The notes: generated by a model from the sequence alone, not told the origin. 64,000 bases of DNA from Caldithrix abyssi (GCA_011369465.1 DRQG01000072.1:1-64000); one strand, 5' to 3'. Counted from the first letter of the stretch, positions 26,068 through 35,037 are shown. Made by a program: numbers and translations.

Positions 26068-26880
26068 GTGGAACTTTTAAAAGCGCTGTTATTGGGGCTG
26101 ATTCAGGGATTGACCGAATTTTTACCGGTTTCCAGCTCGGGGCATTTGGTTATTTTTGCCGAAATACTGAATTTTAAGGAACAGGGAATTGCCTTCGAAG
26201 TTTTCGTTCACTTCGGGACGCTGCTATCCGTGCTGGTTGCTTTCCGCTATGAACTGAAACGTATGCTTAGCGCGCCGTATGTGATCTGGATAAAAAAGGA
26301 TCATTCGGATGCGGAACTGCAAAAATATCTTAACTGGGATTTATACATTATCGTTGCGACGATTCCTGCCGTTATTGTAGGACTTTTCTTTAAAGATGTC
26401 GTGGAATCTTTTTTCGACAGTATTCTGCTGGTCTTTTTTATGCTGTTTATTACGGCGTTCCTGATGTGGGGCACCCAATTTCTGCGCCAAAAAGATGTTG
26501 ATTTCAGCTACGGCCGTTCTTTTTTGATCGGCGTGGCCCAGGCTTTTGCCATTATGCCCGGTATCTCACGCAGCGGCAGCACTATTTTTACCGGCATGGC
26601 GCTGGGTTTGAACCGCGAAGATGTTGCCCGCTTTTCTTTTCTGATGTCCATCCCGGCCATTTTGGGCGCGGTGGTTTTAAAACTGAACGATCTGCTGGCC
26701 GCCCCGCCCTCTTCGGGGGAAATGCTGAATATGCTGGTCGGCACTCTTATGGCGGCCGTGTCCGGTTACCTGGCTATTATCTGGCTGCTGGATGTGGTTA
26801 AAAAAGGTAAATTGCAATGGTTTGGGTACTACTGTTTTGCCGTAGCGCTAAGCGGTCTGATCTGGTATTATGCGGGATAG
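26068..26880 (+). CDS. uppP: Undecaprenyl-diphosphatase, 270 aa
   Basis: Dephosphorylates undecaprenyl pyrophosphate to recycle the lipid carrier for cell-wall synthesis; the basis of bacitracin resistance. Integral membrane protein with the family motifs GLIQGLTEFLPVSSSGHL at the N-terminus and PGISRSGSTIF in the second half. An upstream ATG (25984) would add 28 residues, but the GTG at 26068, preceded by AGGGAAG, gives the usual start (VELLKALLLGL) and is preferred. Confidence 0.92.
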   Translation: MELLKALLLGLIQGLTEFLPVSSSGHLVIFAEILNFKEQGIAFEVFVHFGTLLSVLVAFRYELKRMLSAPYVIWIKKDHSDAELQKYLNWDLYIIVATIPAVIVGLFFKDVVESFFDSILLVFFMLFITAFLMWGTQFLRQKDVDFSYGRSFLIGVAQAFAIMPGISRSGSTIFTGMALGLNREDVARFSFLMSIPAILGAVVLKLNDLLAAPPSSGEMLNMLVGTLMAAVSGYLAIIWLLDVVKKGKLQWFGYYCFAVALSGLIWYYAG

Positions 26881-26913
26881 AGTGAAGGGGAATAAATTCC
26901 ATAATGACAAGCG

Positions 26914-27008
26914 TCATGGTGAGCCGTGTCGAACCAGGACGCGCCACCCTTCGACCCCGACAAGTCGAGGCAGGCTAAGCTCACCCTTCGACGAAGCTCA
27001 GGGTGACA
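26914..27008. repeat. REP-like palindromic intergenic element
   Basis: Contains CACCCTTCGAC (26945-26955), its relative ACAAGTCGAGG, and TCACCCTTCGACGAAGCTCA followed by GGGTGA, matching the ubiquitous CCTTCGAC-AAGCTCAGGGTGA type of dispersed palindrome. It fills the spacer between uppP and the NSS gene. Such elements occur as many genomic copies; function is unknown. Confidence 0.65.
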
Positions 27009-27075
27009 TTCGGCGGCGCCATAATAACAATTAAACCAATACATTTAAAAGAAAAACCATAAAAAGACGGCTAAA

Positions 27076-28521
27076 ATGGCTAAAGCAACGGAATCTTTCA
27101 CTTCACGATTCGGGCTGGTGGCGACTACTATCGGCATGGCCATCGGCGCCGGTAATATCTGGCGTTTCCCACGACTGGCCGGGCAGTACGGCGGTTCATT
27201 TTTGATCCCCTGGCTGTTGTTTTTGTTTTTGTGGTCTATCCCTTTGCTTATTGTTGAATTTTCCATCGGCAAGAAAACCAAATACGGTACGATTGGGGCT
27301 TTTAAGCAGGCCCTGGGCGAACGTTTTGCCTGGATGGGCTGGTTTGTGGGTGTCTGTACTACAGCCATCTTGTTCTACTATTCCGTGGTAACCGGCTGGA
27401 GCCTCAAATATTTTGCGATGGCTGTCAGCGGACAACTTGCAACTATCGATCACTCCGCCTACTGGACGGAATACACTGCTTCTATTTACCAGCCGCTGTT
27501 CTATCATTTTGTAGCCATCGCTATCGGCGCTTTGATAATTTACCGCGGCATTGTGCACGGTATCGAACGGTTTTCAAAAATTATCGTACCGTTGCTTTTC
27601 ATCCTGCTTGTAGTGGCGGCCGTAAAAGCGCTTACACTAAACGGGGCGGAAAAAGGCCTGGCCTATTTTTTTAATTTTGATCTGCAGGAGTTAGGCCATT
27701 ATAAAATCTGGCTGGAGGGGCTGTCTCAATCGGCCTGGTCAACCGGAGCCGGTTGGGGTCTTTTGCTAACCTACGCTATCTATGCTCGTGCCGACGAAAA
27801 GATTGTCGGCAACTCCTTTTTAGCCGGACTTGGCAACAATCTGGCCTCCATCATCGCCGGTTTGGCCATCATCCCCACCGTTTTTGCGCTCAGCGCTTCA
27901 ACCGAGGCGGCAATGGAAGGATTGGCATCGGGCAATCAGGGTTTGGCTTTTATTGTTATTCCTCAATTGTTTAACCACATGCCGGCGGGCGCTTTATTCG
28001 CCTCTGTATTTTTCCTGGCTCTTTTCTTCGCCGCCCTTTCCAGCCTCATTTCCATGATCGAGCTGGCCGTGCGTCTGCTGTTGGATTTCGGACTAAGCCG
28101 TAAAAAAGCGGTTTTGCTGGTGTCTATTTTTACCTTGCTCATTGGTGCGCCTTCGGCAGTTTCTCTTGATTTCTTCAACAATCAGGATTGGGTTTGGGGA
28201 TTGGGACTGCTGCTGAGTGGTTTTTTCTTCACCTTTGCCGTAATAAAAATTGGCGCGGAAACCTTCATTCGGGAATATCTGAAACCGGAATATAATCCAA
28301 ACTGGCTGCCCCTACTGTTTAAATTCTTATTCTACGTCCTGCTGCCGCTGGAATTTGTATCCATGCTGGTCTGGTGGCTGTGGCAGTCCGTACAATGGTA
28401 TCCCGATTCCTGGTGGAATCCGCTTGAGGTGTACAGCTTTGGCACCACTCTTTTACAATGGGCGCTAATTTTATTGGCAGGATTGCTCTTTAACCGTAAA
28501 TTTGTGAAATTACTCAAATAA
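27076..28521 (+). CDS. Sodium-dependent transporter (NSS/SNF family), 481 aa
   Basis: A Na+-coupled amino-acid-type symporter of the LeuT fold. The start FTSRFGLVATTIGMAIGAGNIWRFPRLAGQYGGSF contains the helix-1 unwound Na+/substrate site (GAGNIWRFP). Twelve hydrophobic segments are visible. Amino acids or related amines are the typical substrates. It is distinct from the second NSS gene at 49014-50357 (different sequence and length). Confidence 0.9.
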   Translation: MAKATESFTSRFGLVATTIGMAIGAGNIWRFPRLAGQYGGSFLIPWLLFLFLWSIPLLIVEFSIGKKTKYGTIGAFKQALGERFAWMGWFVGVCTTAILFYYSVVTGWSLKYFAMAVSGQLATIDHSAYWTEYTASIYQPLFYHFVAIAIGALIIYRGIVHGIERFSKIIVPLLFILLVVAAVKALTLNGAEKGLAYFFNFDLQELGHYKIWLEGLSQSAWSTGAGWGLLLTYAIYARADEKIVGNSFLAGLGNNLASIIAGLAIIPTVFALSASTEAAMEGLASGNQGLAFIVIPQLFNHMPAGALFASVFFLALFFAALSSLISMIELAVRLLLDFGLSRKKAVLLVSIFTLLIGAPSAVSLDFFNNQDWVWGLGLLLSGFFFTFAVIKIGAETFIREYLKPEYNPNWLPLLFKFLFYVLLPLEFVSMLVWWLWQSVQWYPDSWWNPLEVYSFGTTLLQWALILLAGLLFNRKFVKLLK

Positions 28522-28536
28522 CGGACAGGATGCACA

Positions 28537-29535
28537 ATGGCTGCGAGTTACAATCAAGTTATAAAAGATATTCGAGCAGGTAAAATTGCGCCGGTCTATT
28601 TTTTGGTGGGACCCGAAAAATATTTCCATGACCGCATTATCGAACAACTGGTCAGCGCAGTTTTTCCCGACCAGGGCAGCAAAGACTTAAATCTGACTAT
28701 TTTGTACGGGACCGAAAACGACGCCGGCCAGCTGCTTACTGCCGCGTTGGACTACCCCATGCTGGGCGATCGTAAACTGGTCATTGCGCGGGAATTTCAG
28801 CGTATGCCGGTTTCCGACGAAGAGAGTTTTCTTAAATATTTCAAAAACCCTCCGGCCAGTACCTGCCTGGTACTAAGCGCTGCCGAAGATAAAAAGAATA
28901 AATTGTTTCGTACAATCCGGGAATCTGCCCTCACTGTGGAGTGCAAACCCGTTTATGAAAGTCAGATCGGCGGATGGATACAATCCCTGTGCAAGGAACA
29001 GGGATATTCCATAGAGGGAGCCGCCGTTCATCTGTTAGCCGATCATCTGGGCACCAATCTGCTTGCTATTGAGCAGGAATTGGCAAAAATTTTCAATTAC
29101 AAAATCGACGATCGTTCCATTTTGGCGGAAGATGTGGAACAGATTACCGGAATTTCCAGGCAGTTTAATGTATTCGCTCTTCAGGAAGCCCTTTCCAAAA
29201 AAGACCTCAAAAGAAGTTTGTTGATCGGTTCTCATTTAATGCGCAGCGGCCAAAGTATTACTATGCTTATATCGATTCTGTTTGCCTTCTATCGCAAACT
29301 TCTTCTGGCCGCTTTTTATCGCCAAAAGGGATTTACTCCGGCTCAAATCCGCGAACAAATGCATATCAGTGAATTCCAGTATCGGGGTATAGCAGCCGGT
29401 TTATCCAAAACAAATTTTGGTCAAATCAAAAGTGTGATTGGTTACTTGCAGGATGCGGATATTCAGGCAAAAACGTCCTCCGTTGCCGAGACCTCTTTGC
29501 TGCAAATGCTCTGTTTTAAAATTTGCAGGCTTTAA
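28537..29535 (+). CDS. holA: DNA polymerase III subunit delta, 332 aa
   Basis: The clamp-loader subunit that opens the beta clamp. The start VIKDIRAGKIAPVYFLVGPEKYFHDRIIEQLV is the usual HolA N-terminal domain, followed by LDYPMLGDRKLVIAREFQRM, and a C-terminal collar domain (FNVFALQEALSKKDLKRSLLIGSHLMRSGQS). Length fits the family. It starts 15 bases after the NSS stop, so co-transcription is likely. Confidence 0.9.
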   Translation: MAASYNQVIKDIRAGKIAPVYFLVGPEKYFHDRIIEQLVSAVFPDQGSKDLNLTILYGTENDAGQLLTAALDYPMLGDRKLVIAREFQRMPVSDEESFLKYFKNPPASTCLVLSAAEDKKNKLFRTIRESALTVECKPVYESQIGGWIQSLCKEQGYSIEGAAVHLLADHLGTNLLAIEQELAKIFNYKIDDRSILAEDVEQITGISRQFNVFALQEALSKKDLKRSLLIGSHLMRSGQSITMLISILFAFYRKLLLAAFYRQKGFTPAQIREQMHISEFQYRGIAAGLSKTNFGQIKSVIGYLQDADIQAKTSSVAETSLLQMLCFKICRL

Positions 29536-29612
29536 ATCCGTATAGTATTTTATAAATAATAAAAAAACGGGAACTATATCCATTTTATCGTGTAAAAAGA
29601 GACGATTTTATA

Positions 29613-30215
29613 ATGAAACCTGACGGCAGCGAACTGCACCGCGGAAACGATCCTACGGATGAAGAACTGATACATCGATTTCAGCAAGGTGACAATTACG
29701 CTTTTGACATTTTGGTAAAACGGTATAAAGATCCGTTATTGAATTTCGTTTTTCGTTTTTTGGGCGATCGTACGGAAGCGGAAGATATTGTTCAGGAAAC
29801 TTTTCTGCGTTTATTTAAAAATAAACACTATTACAAAGAAATTGCCAGGTTTTCTACCTGGATTTATACCATTGCCGGCAACCTGGCTAAAACGGAACTA
29901 CGCAAACGCAGACGGCGCAGCTTTTTTTCCATAAGTAATTTTACCGGTACCGATAAGGATTATGATATTCCCGATTTGAACGAAAGTCCGGAAAAAGCGG
30001 CAAACTCGGTATTGACAGATGATATTATCCAGGATGCCGTAAACAAACTTTCACCCAAATTTAAAGAGGTGATCGTCTTGCGCGATATGCAGGGCTTTTC
30101 CTATGAAGAAATCGCAGAAATTGTAGGCATACCGTTGGGTACGGTTAAATCGCGTGTTAACAGAGCCCGGTTAAAGCTGCAGGAAGATCTGAAAGACTTG
30201 ATCATAGATAACTAA
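29613..30215 (+). CDS. ECF-type RNA polymerase sigma factor, 200 aa
   Basis: Contains sigma region 2 (FDILVKRYKDPLLNFVFRFLGDRTEAEDIVQETFLRLF) and region 4 (FKEVIVLRDMQGFSYEEIAEIVGIPLGTVKSRVNRAR), the RpoE/SigW layout. It directs transcription of a stress or envelope regulon. The next gene encodes a zinc-finger anti-sigma with one membrane segment, the usual partner. The target promoters cannot be assigned here. Confidence 0.92.
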   Translation: MKPDGSELHRGNDPTDEELIHRFQQGDNYAFDILVKRYKDPLLNFVFRFLGDRTEAEDIVQETFLRLFKNKHYYKEIARFSTWIYTIAGNLAKTELRKRRRRSFFSISNFTGTDKDYDIPDLNESPEKAANSVLTDDIIQDAVNKLSPKFKEVIVLRDMQGFSYEEIAEIVGIPLGTVKSRVNRARLKLQEDLKDLIIDN

Positions 30216-30403
30216 ACGATAGTTCAACCACAGAGGACATCAATAAGAGACTTTTGCTACTGTAACACTTGATTTAACAAATCGATTAGCGCGGTTTTAC
30301 AAATTCCGCATAATAATTGCTTAAACAGTTAGCTTGAGCTTGGTGTGCTCTGGGGTATAAAAATGCTTCATGGTCCAATCAACATTTGTAACGGAGTACA
30401 CCT

Positions 30404-30916
30404 ATGATTTCTTGTGATACGGTAAAGAAAGAACTTTCTGCTTTTATTGAAGGCAATCTTGCTCCAAACGATGTGTCTCTTGTGGAAGAGCATCTGACTT
30501 CCTGCCCCGATTGCAGACAGGTTGTTTCTCAGGTCGAAACCATTATGAGACGCATGCAGTCTGTTTCTTCTGTCAGCCCTTCAAGCGATTTTGACCGGCA
30601 GTTAAGAGACCGGATCATTCATTTAGACCATTCCGGTTGGTCTGTCCGCTGGCGCTCCTCCTGGTCTTACGGTTTATCCGGTGCAGCGATTTTGGTTGCT
30701 GTGTACATGTTTGTTTCCGTCCAGTTAACGGAAACACCGGTTCAGATCAACACAAGCAAAGTTCCTGTTAAAAATGTTCAACGAACCGTCAACCAAACTC
30801 AACCGGCTCAGTTTGTTAAAAACGACGAAACAGGGAATGACAAATCTGCCCCGGCAGACAGCATAAAACCGGCCAAGAATATCGAAGAAAGAAATATCAA
30901 TCTTATCGAAAAATAA
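30404..30916 (+). CDS. Membrane-anchored zinc-finger anti-sigma factor, 170 aa
   Basis: The cytoplasmic N-terminus carries the zf-HC2 motif His30-x3-Cys34-x2-Cys37 plus Cys4, the ZAS signature that holds ECF sigma factors. One membrane segment follows (about residues 88-107, SYGLSGAAILVAVYMFVSVQL), then a short polar C-terminal tail outside the membrane with many Gln, Asn and Lys. It lies 188 bp after the sigma gene, rather far for this kind of pair, with its own ribosome-binding site (ACGGAG). Confidence 0.85.
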   Translation: MISCDTVKKELSAFIEGNLAPNDVSLVEEHLTSCPDCRQVVSQVETIMRRMQSVSSVSPSSDFDRQLRDRIIHLDHSGWSVRWRSSWSYGLSGAAILVAVYMFVSVQLTETPVQINTSKVPVKNVQRTVNQTQPAQFVKNDETGNDKSAPADSIKPAKNIEERNINLIEK

Positions 30917-31112
30917 CACGTTGAGATCGTGCCGATTTGGCCGCTACTCAATTAAATATAATCCGGCACGGAACCAAAGAAAAGACCGTACCGGAGATGC
31001 CGTTCTTTTTCACCACATATATATCAACTCACCCTTTTGGGGTTTACTGTTAAAAAATTTGGCTATATCCATATATTTGATTAAATTTGTTGATTTTTGG
31101 GGATAAACTTCT

Positions 31113-32360
31113 GTGAGAAAGTACATCCTTTTGTATGTATTGGCAATTGTCGGCATATTTGTCCAATTTGGTTTTTTGGGTGTTGCCGGAAATATTATCT
31201 TTAAGCTGCTGATTTTTAGCGGCGTTTCTTATTTTTTATACGACATCTGGAAAGCAACTGGCAATCGTGAGAGAGAAACATTGCCGGAAAGCCCCCGGGA
31301 AACCGATGTCAGGCCGGATTCCCAAGCGGATACCGGCAGAAGCCGGACGATCTTTGAAAAATTATCTCTGCATACTGTTTTGGAACAGGACAACGATGCA
31401 TTGCGATTTGTGTTAAATGAGTTCTCCGTTATCTGGAATCTTATTTTACCCAACAATGGGTATCTGTATTTATATAACGGAAGAGGTTCGATTAAACTGT
31501 TACACAAAAAACAACTCTCATATATTGCGACGCACGATGACCGGCAGCCGGAGATGTTGTTTAACCTGCTCGATCAGGGCAAGGATGTATTAATCGAAAA
31601 AGATATTCAACCGGCAGCCAATCTGCTTCCTTTTTACAAAGATGATGAATACAAACCTCGTTCTCTGCTGGCGATAAAAAGCACCGTTGCGGAACAGGAC
31701 TACCTTTACTTTATTTTCGATTCCAAAACACCTAATGCTTTTAACAGTGAAGATATTCCGCTTCTCGAAACAATAAACGGCAATATTATAACCGCGTTAC
31801 GCAAATTTTTGCAAATAAACGGGATTGCTGCCGCATTGGCCGGAGAAAAAAGTTTATTGGATATTGCCAACACTCTTAATGGTGCGCAGGATTTTGAAGA
31901 ATGCGTCGAGACAATGAGTACTGTATTGGTAAACAGATTTGAAGCATCCAAACTGACCATCGCCTTTATAGAGGAGAGGGGTGGTAATGCGGCAACGGCT
32001 GTTATAAAAAAAGCGGTCGGTATAGATGATCCTTTCAAAAAAGGGTACGAATTTTCTTTGGAAGACGGATTGAACGGTTGGGTGATATCCAAAAATAAAC
32101 CCTATTTAATTGATAACATAGACAAAGGTGAATACTTTATTCCGCGATTTACCAAAGAGGAAAAAACCAATTACGATATCAAATCCTTTTTATCCGTTCC
32201 CATTCAGCTGAATGGAAATGCGGTAGGATTGATCACGTTGGAAGATATAACCATAAATAAATATTCCGAAGCCGATAAGAATCAGCTTCAGGATTTTAGC
32301 CGCATTTTTAGTTATGCGGTTAAACGATTTTTAAAAATAAATACTAAAAACGGAGGATAA
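31113..32360 (+). CDS. Membrane-bound two-GAF-domain protein, 415 aa
   Basis: The first 45 residues form two hydrophobic segments; a polar linker (50-70) follows. Residues about 75-225 and 230-405 each read as GAF-like sensory domains. The second is clearer: SLLDIANTLNGAQDFEECVETMSTVL, then DGLNGWVISKNKPYLIDNI and FLSVPIQLNGNAVGLITLEDITINKYSEADK. There is no kinase, cyclase or HTH output, so it may sense a small molecule and signal by contact. The start is GTG or TTG-like, as the first codon reads GTG. GGAGG inside its own end serves the next gene. Confidence 0.75.
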   Translation: MRKYILLYVLAIVGIFVQFGFLGVAGNIIFKLLIFSGVSYFLYDIWKATGNRERETLPESPRETDVRPDSQADTGRSRTIFEKLSLHTVLEQDNDALRFVLNEFSVIWNLILPNNGYLYLYNGRGSIKLLHKKQLSYIATHDDRQPEMLFNLLDQGKDVLIEKDIQPAANLLPFYKDDEYKPRSLLAIKSTVAEQDYLYFIFDSKTPNAFNSEDIPLLETINGNIITALRKFLQINGIAAALAGEKSLLDIANTLNGAQDFEECVETMSTVLVNRFEASKLTIAFIEERGGNAATAVIKKAVGIDDPFKKGYEFSLEDGLNGWVISKNKPYLIDNIDKGEYFIPRFTKEEKTNYDIKSFLSVPIQLNGNAVGLITLEDITINKYSEADKNQLQDFSRIFSYAVKRFLKINTKNGG

Positions 32361-32555
32361 ATGGCAAAGAAACAGGATTTTGCCAGTAAAACGGCAAAAA
32401 TGGCTAAACACGGAAAATCCTGCCCTGTTTGCGGCGAGATCTATTCTTATGTTCTCGCAGTGGATACGGTAGCTTCCAAAAAGGAGGGCGCCCATCGTTT
32501 CGCCGAGCGTCAGGTGGCCGTTTGCAAATGCAACGAAAAAGAAGTGTATGGCTAA
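32361..32555 (+). CDS. Small Cys-rich (zinc-ribbon-like) protein, 64 aa
   Basis: Starts immediately after the GAF gene stop (TAAATG) with GGAGG before it, so it is translationally coupled. Cys21/Cys24 (CPVC) and Cys55/Cys57 (CKC) could bind one metal ion in a rubredoxin-like or zinc-ribbon knuckle arrangement. The N-terminus is basic (KKQDFASKTAKMAKHGK). The family is not recognised. A strong terminator follows. Confidence 0.7.
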   Translation: MAKKQDFASKTAKMAKHGKSCPVCGEIYSYVLAVDTVASKKEGAHRFAERQVAVCKCNEKEVYG

Positions 32556-32601
32556 ATCGGAAGCAATGCGGCAGGATTAGACCCGCCACAGCATTTCTAT
32601 G

Positions 32602-32640
32602 AAATCGCCGCCCCACAAACGCGGCGATTTTTATTTTATT
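32602..32640 (+). terminator. Rho-independent terminator
   Basis: A perfect 10 bp stem AAATCGCCGC (32602-32611) / GCGGCGATTT (32621-32630), 9-base loop, then TTATTTTATT. It lies 46 bp after the small Cys-rich gene and probably ends the rightward unit. Confidence 0.9.
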
Positions 32641-32674
32641 TCGTGATCGAAGAATAGCCCATTAAACGATGGCT

Positions 32675-33142
32675 TTAATAGTAAATAAATCGAATATCGA
32701 GTTGTCCTTCTGTAACGTCCATAATTGCCACGGATTTCTGTTTACCGTGCTTTGGATGAGAAGCGCTTCCCGGGTTTACATACAAAATACCGTTATGCTC
32801 CGTTTTTTCGGCAATATGCGTATGGCCAAAGATGACCACATCCACTTCCCGGTTTATACGGAACAGTTCATAGGAAAAGGCCTTTGGCGTTCCTATGATG
32901 TGGGTTAAGCAAAAACGTGTTTTCTCCAATGTAAAAAACCGAATACGATCCAGATGCGAAACCAACGGAAAACCATCCACATTGCCGTAAACGGCAATAA
33001 CCGGAGCCAGAGTTTTTAATTCTGTAATCACTTGTTCATCGCCGATATCGCCGGCGTGAATAATGCGATCCACTCCTTTTAAATATTTAAACACCTCTGC
33101 CGGTACCCGGCCGTGCGTATCCGAAATAAGCCCTAATATCAT
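32675..33142 (-). CDS. Metallophosphoesterase (YfcE/MJ0936 family), 155 aa
   Basis: A compact calcineurin-like phosphodiesterase. Metal ligands are in SDTHGR (residues 7-12), HAGDIGD (31-37), GNVDG, and GHTH in VVIFGHTHIAEK, followed by NPGS. Substrates of the family include cyclic nucleotides or simple phosphodiesters. It starts right after the stop of the MFS transporter gene (TAAATG), so the two are coupled. Confidence 0.9.
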   Translation of the reverse strand: MILGLISDTHGRVPAEVFKYLKGVDRIIHAGDIGDEQVITELKTLAPVIAVYGNVDGFPLVSHLDRIRFFTLEKTRFCLTHIIGTPKAFSYELFRINREVDVVIFGHTHIAEKTEHNGILYVNPGSASHPKHGKQKSVAIMDVTEGQLDIRFIYY

Positions 33143-34465
33143 TTATTCTGCCCGCTCCAAAATCCCTGATTCCCTGCTGTCCGCTTTTTTTAACAGAAAT
33201 GCAAATATTAAACCGAATATTCCCAAACTGGCAAACATCAACATGCTGGCCGTATAACTATGGGTTACGTCGCGCAGTTTGCCGTTTAAATAAGGGAATA
33301 AAGCCAGTCCGATGTTCTGGATAAAGGTTATCAGCCCGAAGGCCGTTCCGACCTGTTCTTTTTTTACAATCAAAGGCACAGAGGGCCACATCGCTGCCGG
33401 TACCAACACAAAAGCGGCGCCCAGAATTATCATAGAATAAGCCGGATATATATTCGTAAGCGCCAGCATCAAATAACTCGGAATAAGCAAAATGGAACCG
33501 ACAATCATCAGGCTGGCCCGGCGTCCCACTTTATCCACCAGATGCCCGGCAAAGGGCGCAAAAACCATTGAGGCAAAGATGATAATGGATGAAATTCCCC
33601 CTGCCGTGCTGAACATGTGCAGAAAATTATTAAAAGCCTGGGCAAAAAAGCCGCCGCTGCTCTCGGCGACTTTGGCAATTTGCCACTTATCAACGAAAAA
33701 GTCGGTGGAGAGGGCTGTAAAGGGGAAAATGGCCGAATAAAACAAAACACACAACATGGCTATATACCAAAATGAGGCCTTAAAGTTTTTGACGACCGAA
33801 AAATCGATTTTTTCTTCGGCGCCCTCATCTTCCAGCTGAAGTATTTTTTCACCACGGCGATCCATAATAATATAAACCAGATTGGCAATAAGGGAAATCA
33901 GGCAGAATAAAGTTGCTGCGATCAGCGCATATTTGTAGCCTCCGTAATGGGTGGCGATGAGTTCGCCCATATTGAAACTAAATAACGTACCAAGACGACT
34001 CACGGTAAGGGCAATTCCGAAGGACAACGCTAATTCCTTGCCTTTGAACCAGCGTGATAAAATGGCGCTCTGAGCCACAACCAGTGGTTCGGAACCGGCC
34101 CCAAAAATGAAACGCCCGATAAACAGAACTTCTATACTGTTGGCAAGAGCTACCAGAGCAGCTCCAATAAAAACCAGAACGGAAAACAGCATACTGGCTT
34201 TTCTCGTACCCAGATAATCGATAAGAAATCCGCCCAACAGAACCGAAATGATGGCAGCAATGCTGTAAACGGTATAAAAGGCGCCTACCGTTCCGCGGGC
34301 CGCACCCAGTTCTTCCACCAATCTGGGAGCAATCGCTCCGATAATATCATAAGCAAAATAACTACCAAAAGTGAGCATCGAAACAAAAAAAAGAATGACA
34401 AACCGGTAAGGCTTGCCGGCAGGATGAAAAAAACCGCGGGCCTGAGCTGAATGGGGTTGATTCAT
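33143..34465 (-). CDS. MFS transporter, MFSD1-like, 440 aa
   Basis: Twelve membrane segments with the major-facilitator layout. Several segments match what I recall of animal MFSD1, a lysosomal dipeptide transporter: SRWFKGKELALSFGI, TVSRLGTLFSFNM, AIFPFTALSTDFF and GTAFGLITFIQNIGLAL. A dipeptide or oligopeptide uniporter role is therefore an inference that fits the peptidases encoded at 40831-44079. It is the first gene of a two-gene unit with the phosphoesterase. Confidence 0.82.
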   Translation of the reverse strand: MNQPHSAQARGFFHPAGKPYRFVILFFVSMLTFGSYFAYDIIGAIAPRLVEELGAARGTVGAFYTVYSIAAIISVLLGGFLIDYLGTRKASMLFSVLVFIGAALVALANSIEVLFIGRFIFGAGSEPLVVAQSAILSRWFKGKELALSFGIALTVSRLGTLFSFNMGELIATHYGGYKYALIAATLFCLISLIANLVYIIMDRRGEKILQLEDEGAEEKIDFSVVKNFKASFWYIAMLCVLFYSAIFPFTALSTDFFVDKWQIAKVAESSGGFFAQAFNNFLHMFSTAGGISSIIIFASMVFAPFAGHLVDKVGRRASLMIVGSILLIPSYLMLALTNIYPAYSMIILGAAFVLVPAAMWPSVPLIVKKEQVGTAFGLITFIQNIGLALFPYLNGKLRDVTHSYTASMLMFASLGIFGLIFAFLLKKADSRESGILERAE

Positions 34466-34857
34466 TTTATCCCTTTCTGCATGGTATCATCGTCGAATAC
34501 AAAGGTGATTCGGATTCTGATTTCGTGGCCGGGAGGCCGGTTGAAAGAATAATACTACACACCAGAATCATCTCTGCATATTACGAAGCACACTCATTTT
34601 ACGCAAATTCATATCTTCCCGTAATGGATTTATTTTCGAAAAAGACTGTATTTTTTTGTATTTATCCACATGACGGCAAAACATTTCTTTTTGGGTTTAG
34701 AATTGATTGATTTTAAAGAGGTGCTTTAAGTTTGTTTTAAAACGGGTGGTTTATCTGATTATTTTTAAATAAGTTAGATGCATATTTTTCACAAATGCCT
34801 TTGGTTTGGTAAAAAAATGGAATTGAGATGATCCAATTCAGTATAAAAATTTTTCAC

Positions 34858-34887
34858 TTATCCACAACTTTTCCACAGATATCCACA
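34858..34887 (+). promoter_or_regulatory. Cluster of three DnaA-box-like 9-mers
   Basis: A perfect DnaA box TTATCCACA (34858-34866) is followed by TTTTCCACA (34869-34877, 8 of 9) and ATATCCACA (34879-34887, 8 of 9), all in the same orientation and 10-11 bp apart, one helical turn. A fourth perfect copy lies at 34662-34670. Tight arrays of this kind occur at replication origins and in DnaA-controlled promoters; which applies here is open. Confidence 0.65.
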
Positions 34888-34890
34888 ATA

Positions 34891-34913
34891 GTTGAAAATC
34901 AATACATTTCAAC
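34891..34913. promoter_or_regulatory. Perfect inverted repeat GTTGAAA/TTTCAAC
   Basis: Arms of 7 bases (34891-34897 and 34907-34913) with a 9-base spacer, three bases after the last DnaA-like box. Possible binding site of an unknown dimeric regulator. Confidence 0.5.
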
Positions 34914-34926
34914 AAAAAAATAACTG

Positions 34927-34942
34927 TGTGACTGCAATCACA
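34927..34942. promoter_or_regulatory. CRP/FNR-family consensus site
   Basis: TGTGA-CTGCAA-TCACA is a perfect CRP-type palindrome (TGTGA-N6-TCACA). Its centre is about 103 bp upstream of the ATG at 35038, a suitable place for activation of that gene or repression of the divergent MFS gene. No CRP-like regulator is in the window. Confidence 0.65.
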
Positions 34943-35037
34943 TAACTTTAATGATAATATTTATTTATTATGTATTCTGATGGCGAGATGTCCCCTTACT
35001 TTGTTTAATCAATTTTTTACATTTACGAATTGACTGT

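Larger units (their letters stand above)
34466..35037. other. 570 bp divergent spacer with dense regulatory-like sites
   Basis: Lies between the leftward MFS gene and a rightward hypothetical gene. It has no good gene (the short ORF at 34525-34710 lacks support). From 34700 it is very AT-rich, and 34858-34942 contains DnaA boxes, a perfect inverted repeat and a CRP-type palindrome, listed separately. It also carries an isolated TTATCCACA at 34662-34670. Confidence 0.7.

Noticed and set aside
26914-27008. IS or transposon end
   Set aside because: The CACCCTTCGAC/GCTCAGGGTGA text is the common REP-like palindrome, with no transposase nearby.
30921-31106. Small ORF between anti-sigma and GAF genes
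   Set aside because: No ribosome-binding site; composition is consistent with random AT-rich DNA.
34525-34710. Small ORF in the divergent spacer
   Set aside because: No ribosome-binding site or recognisable features; the region is better explained as regulatory DNA.
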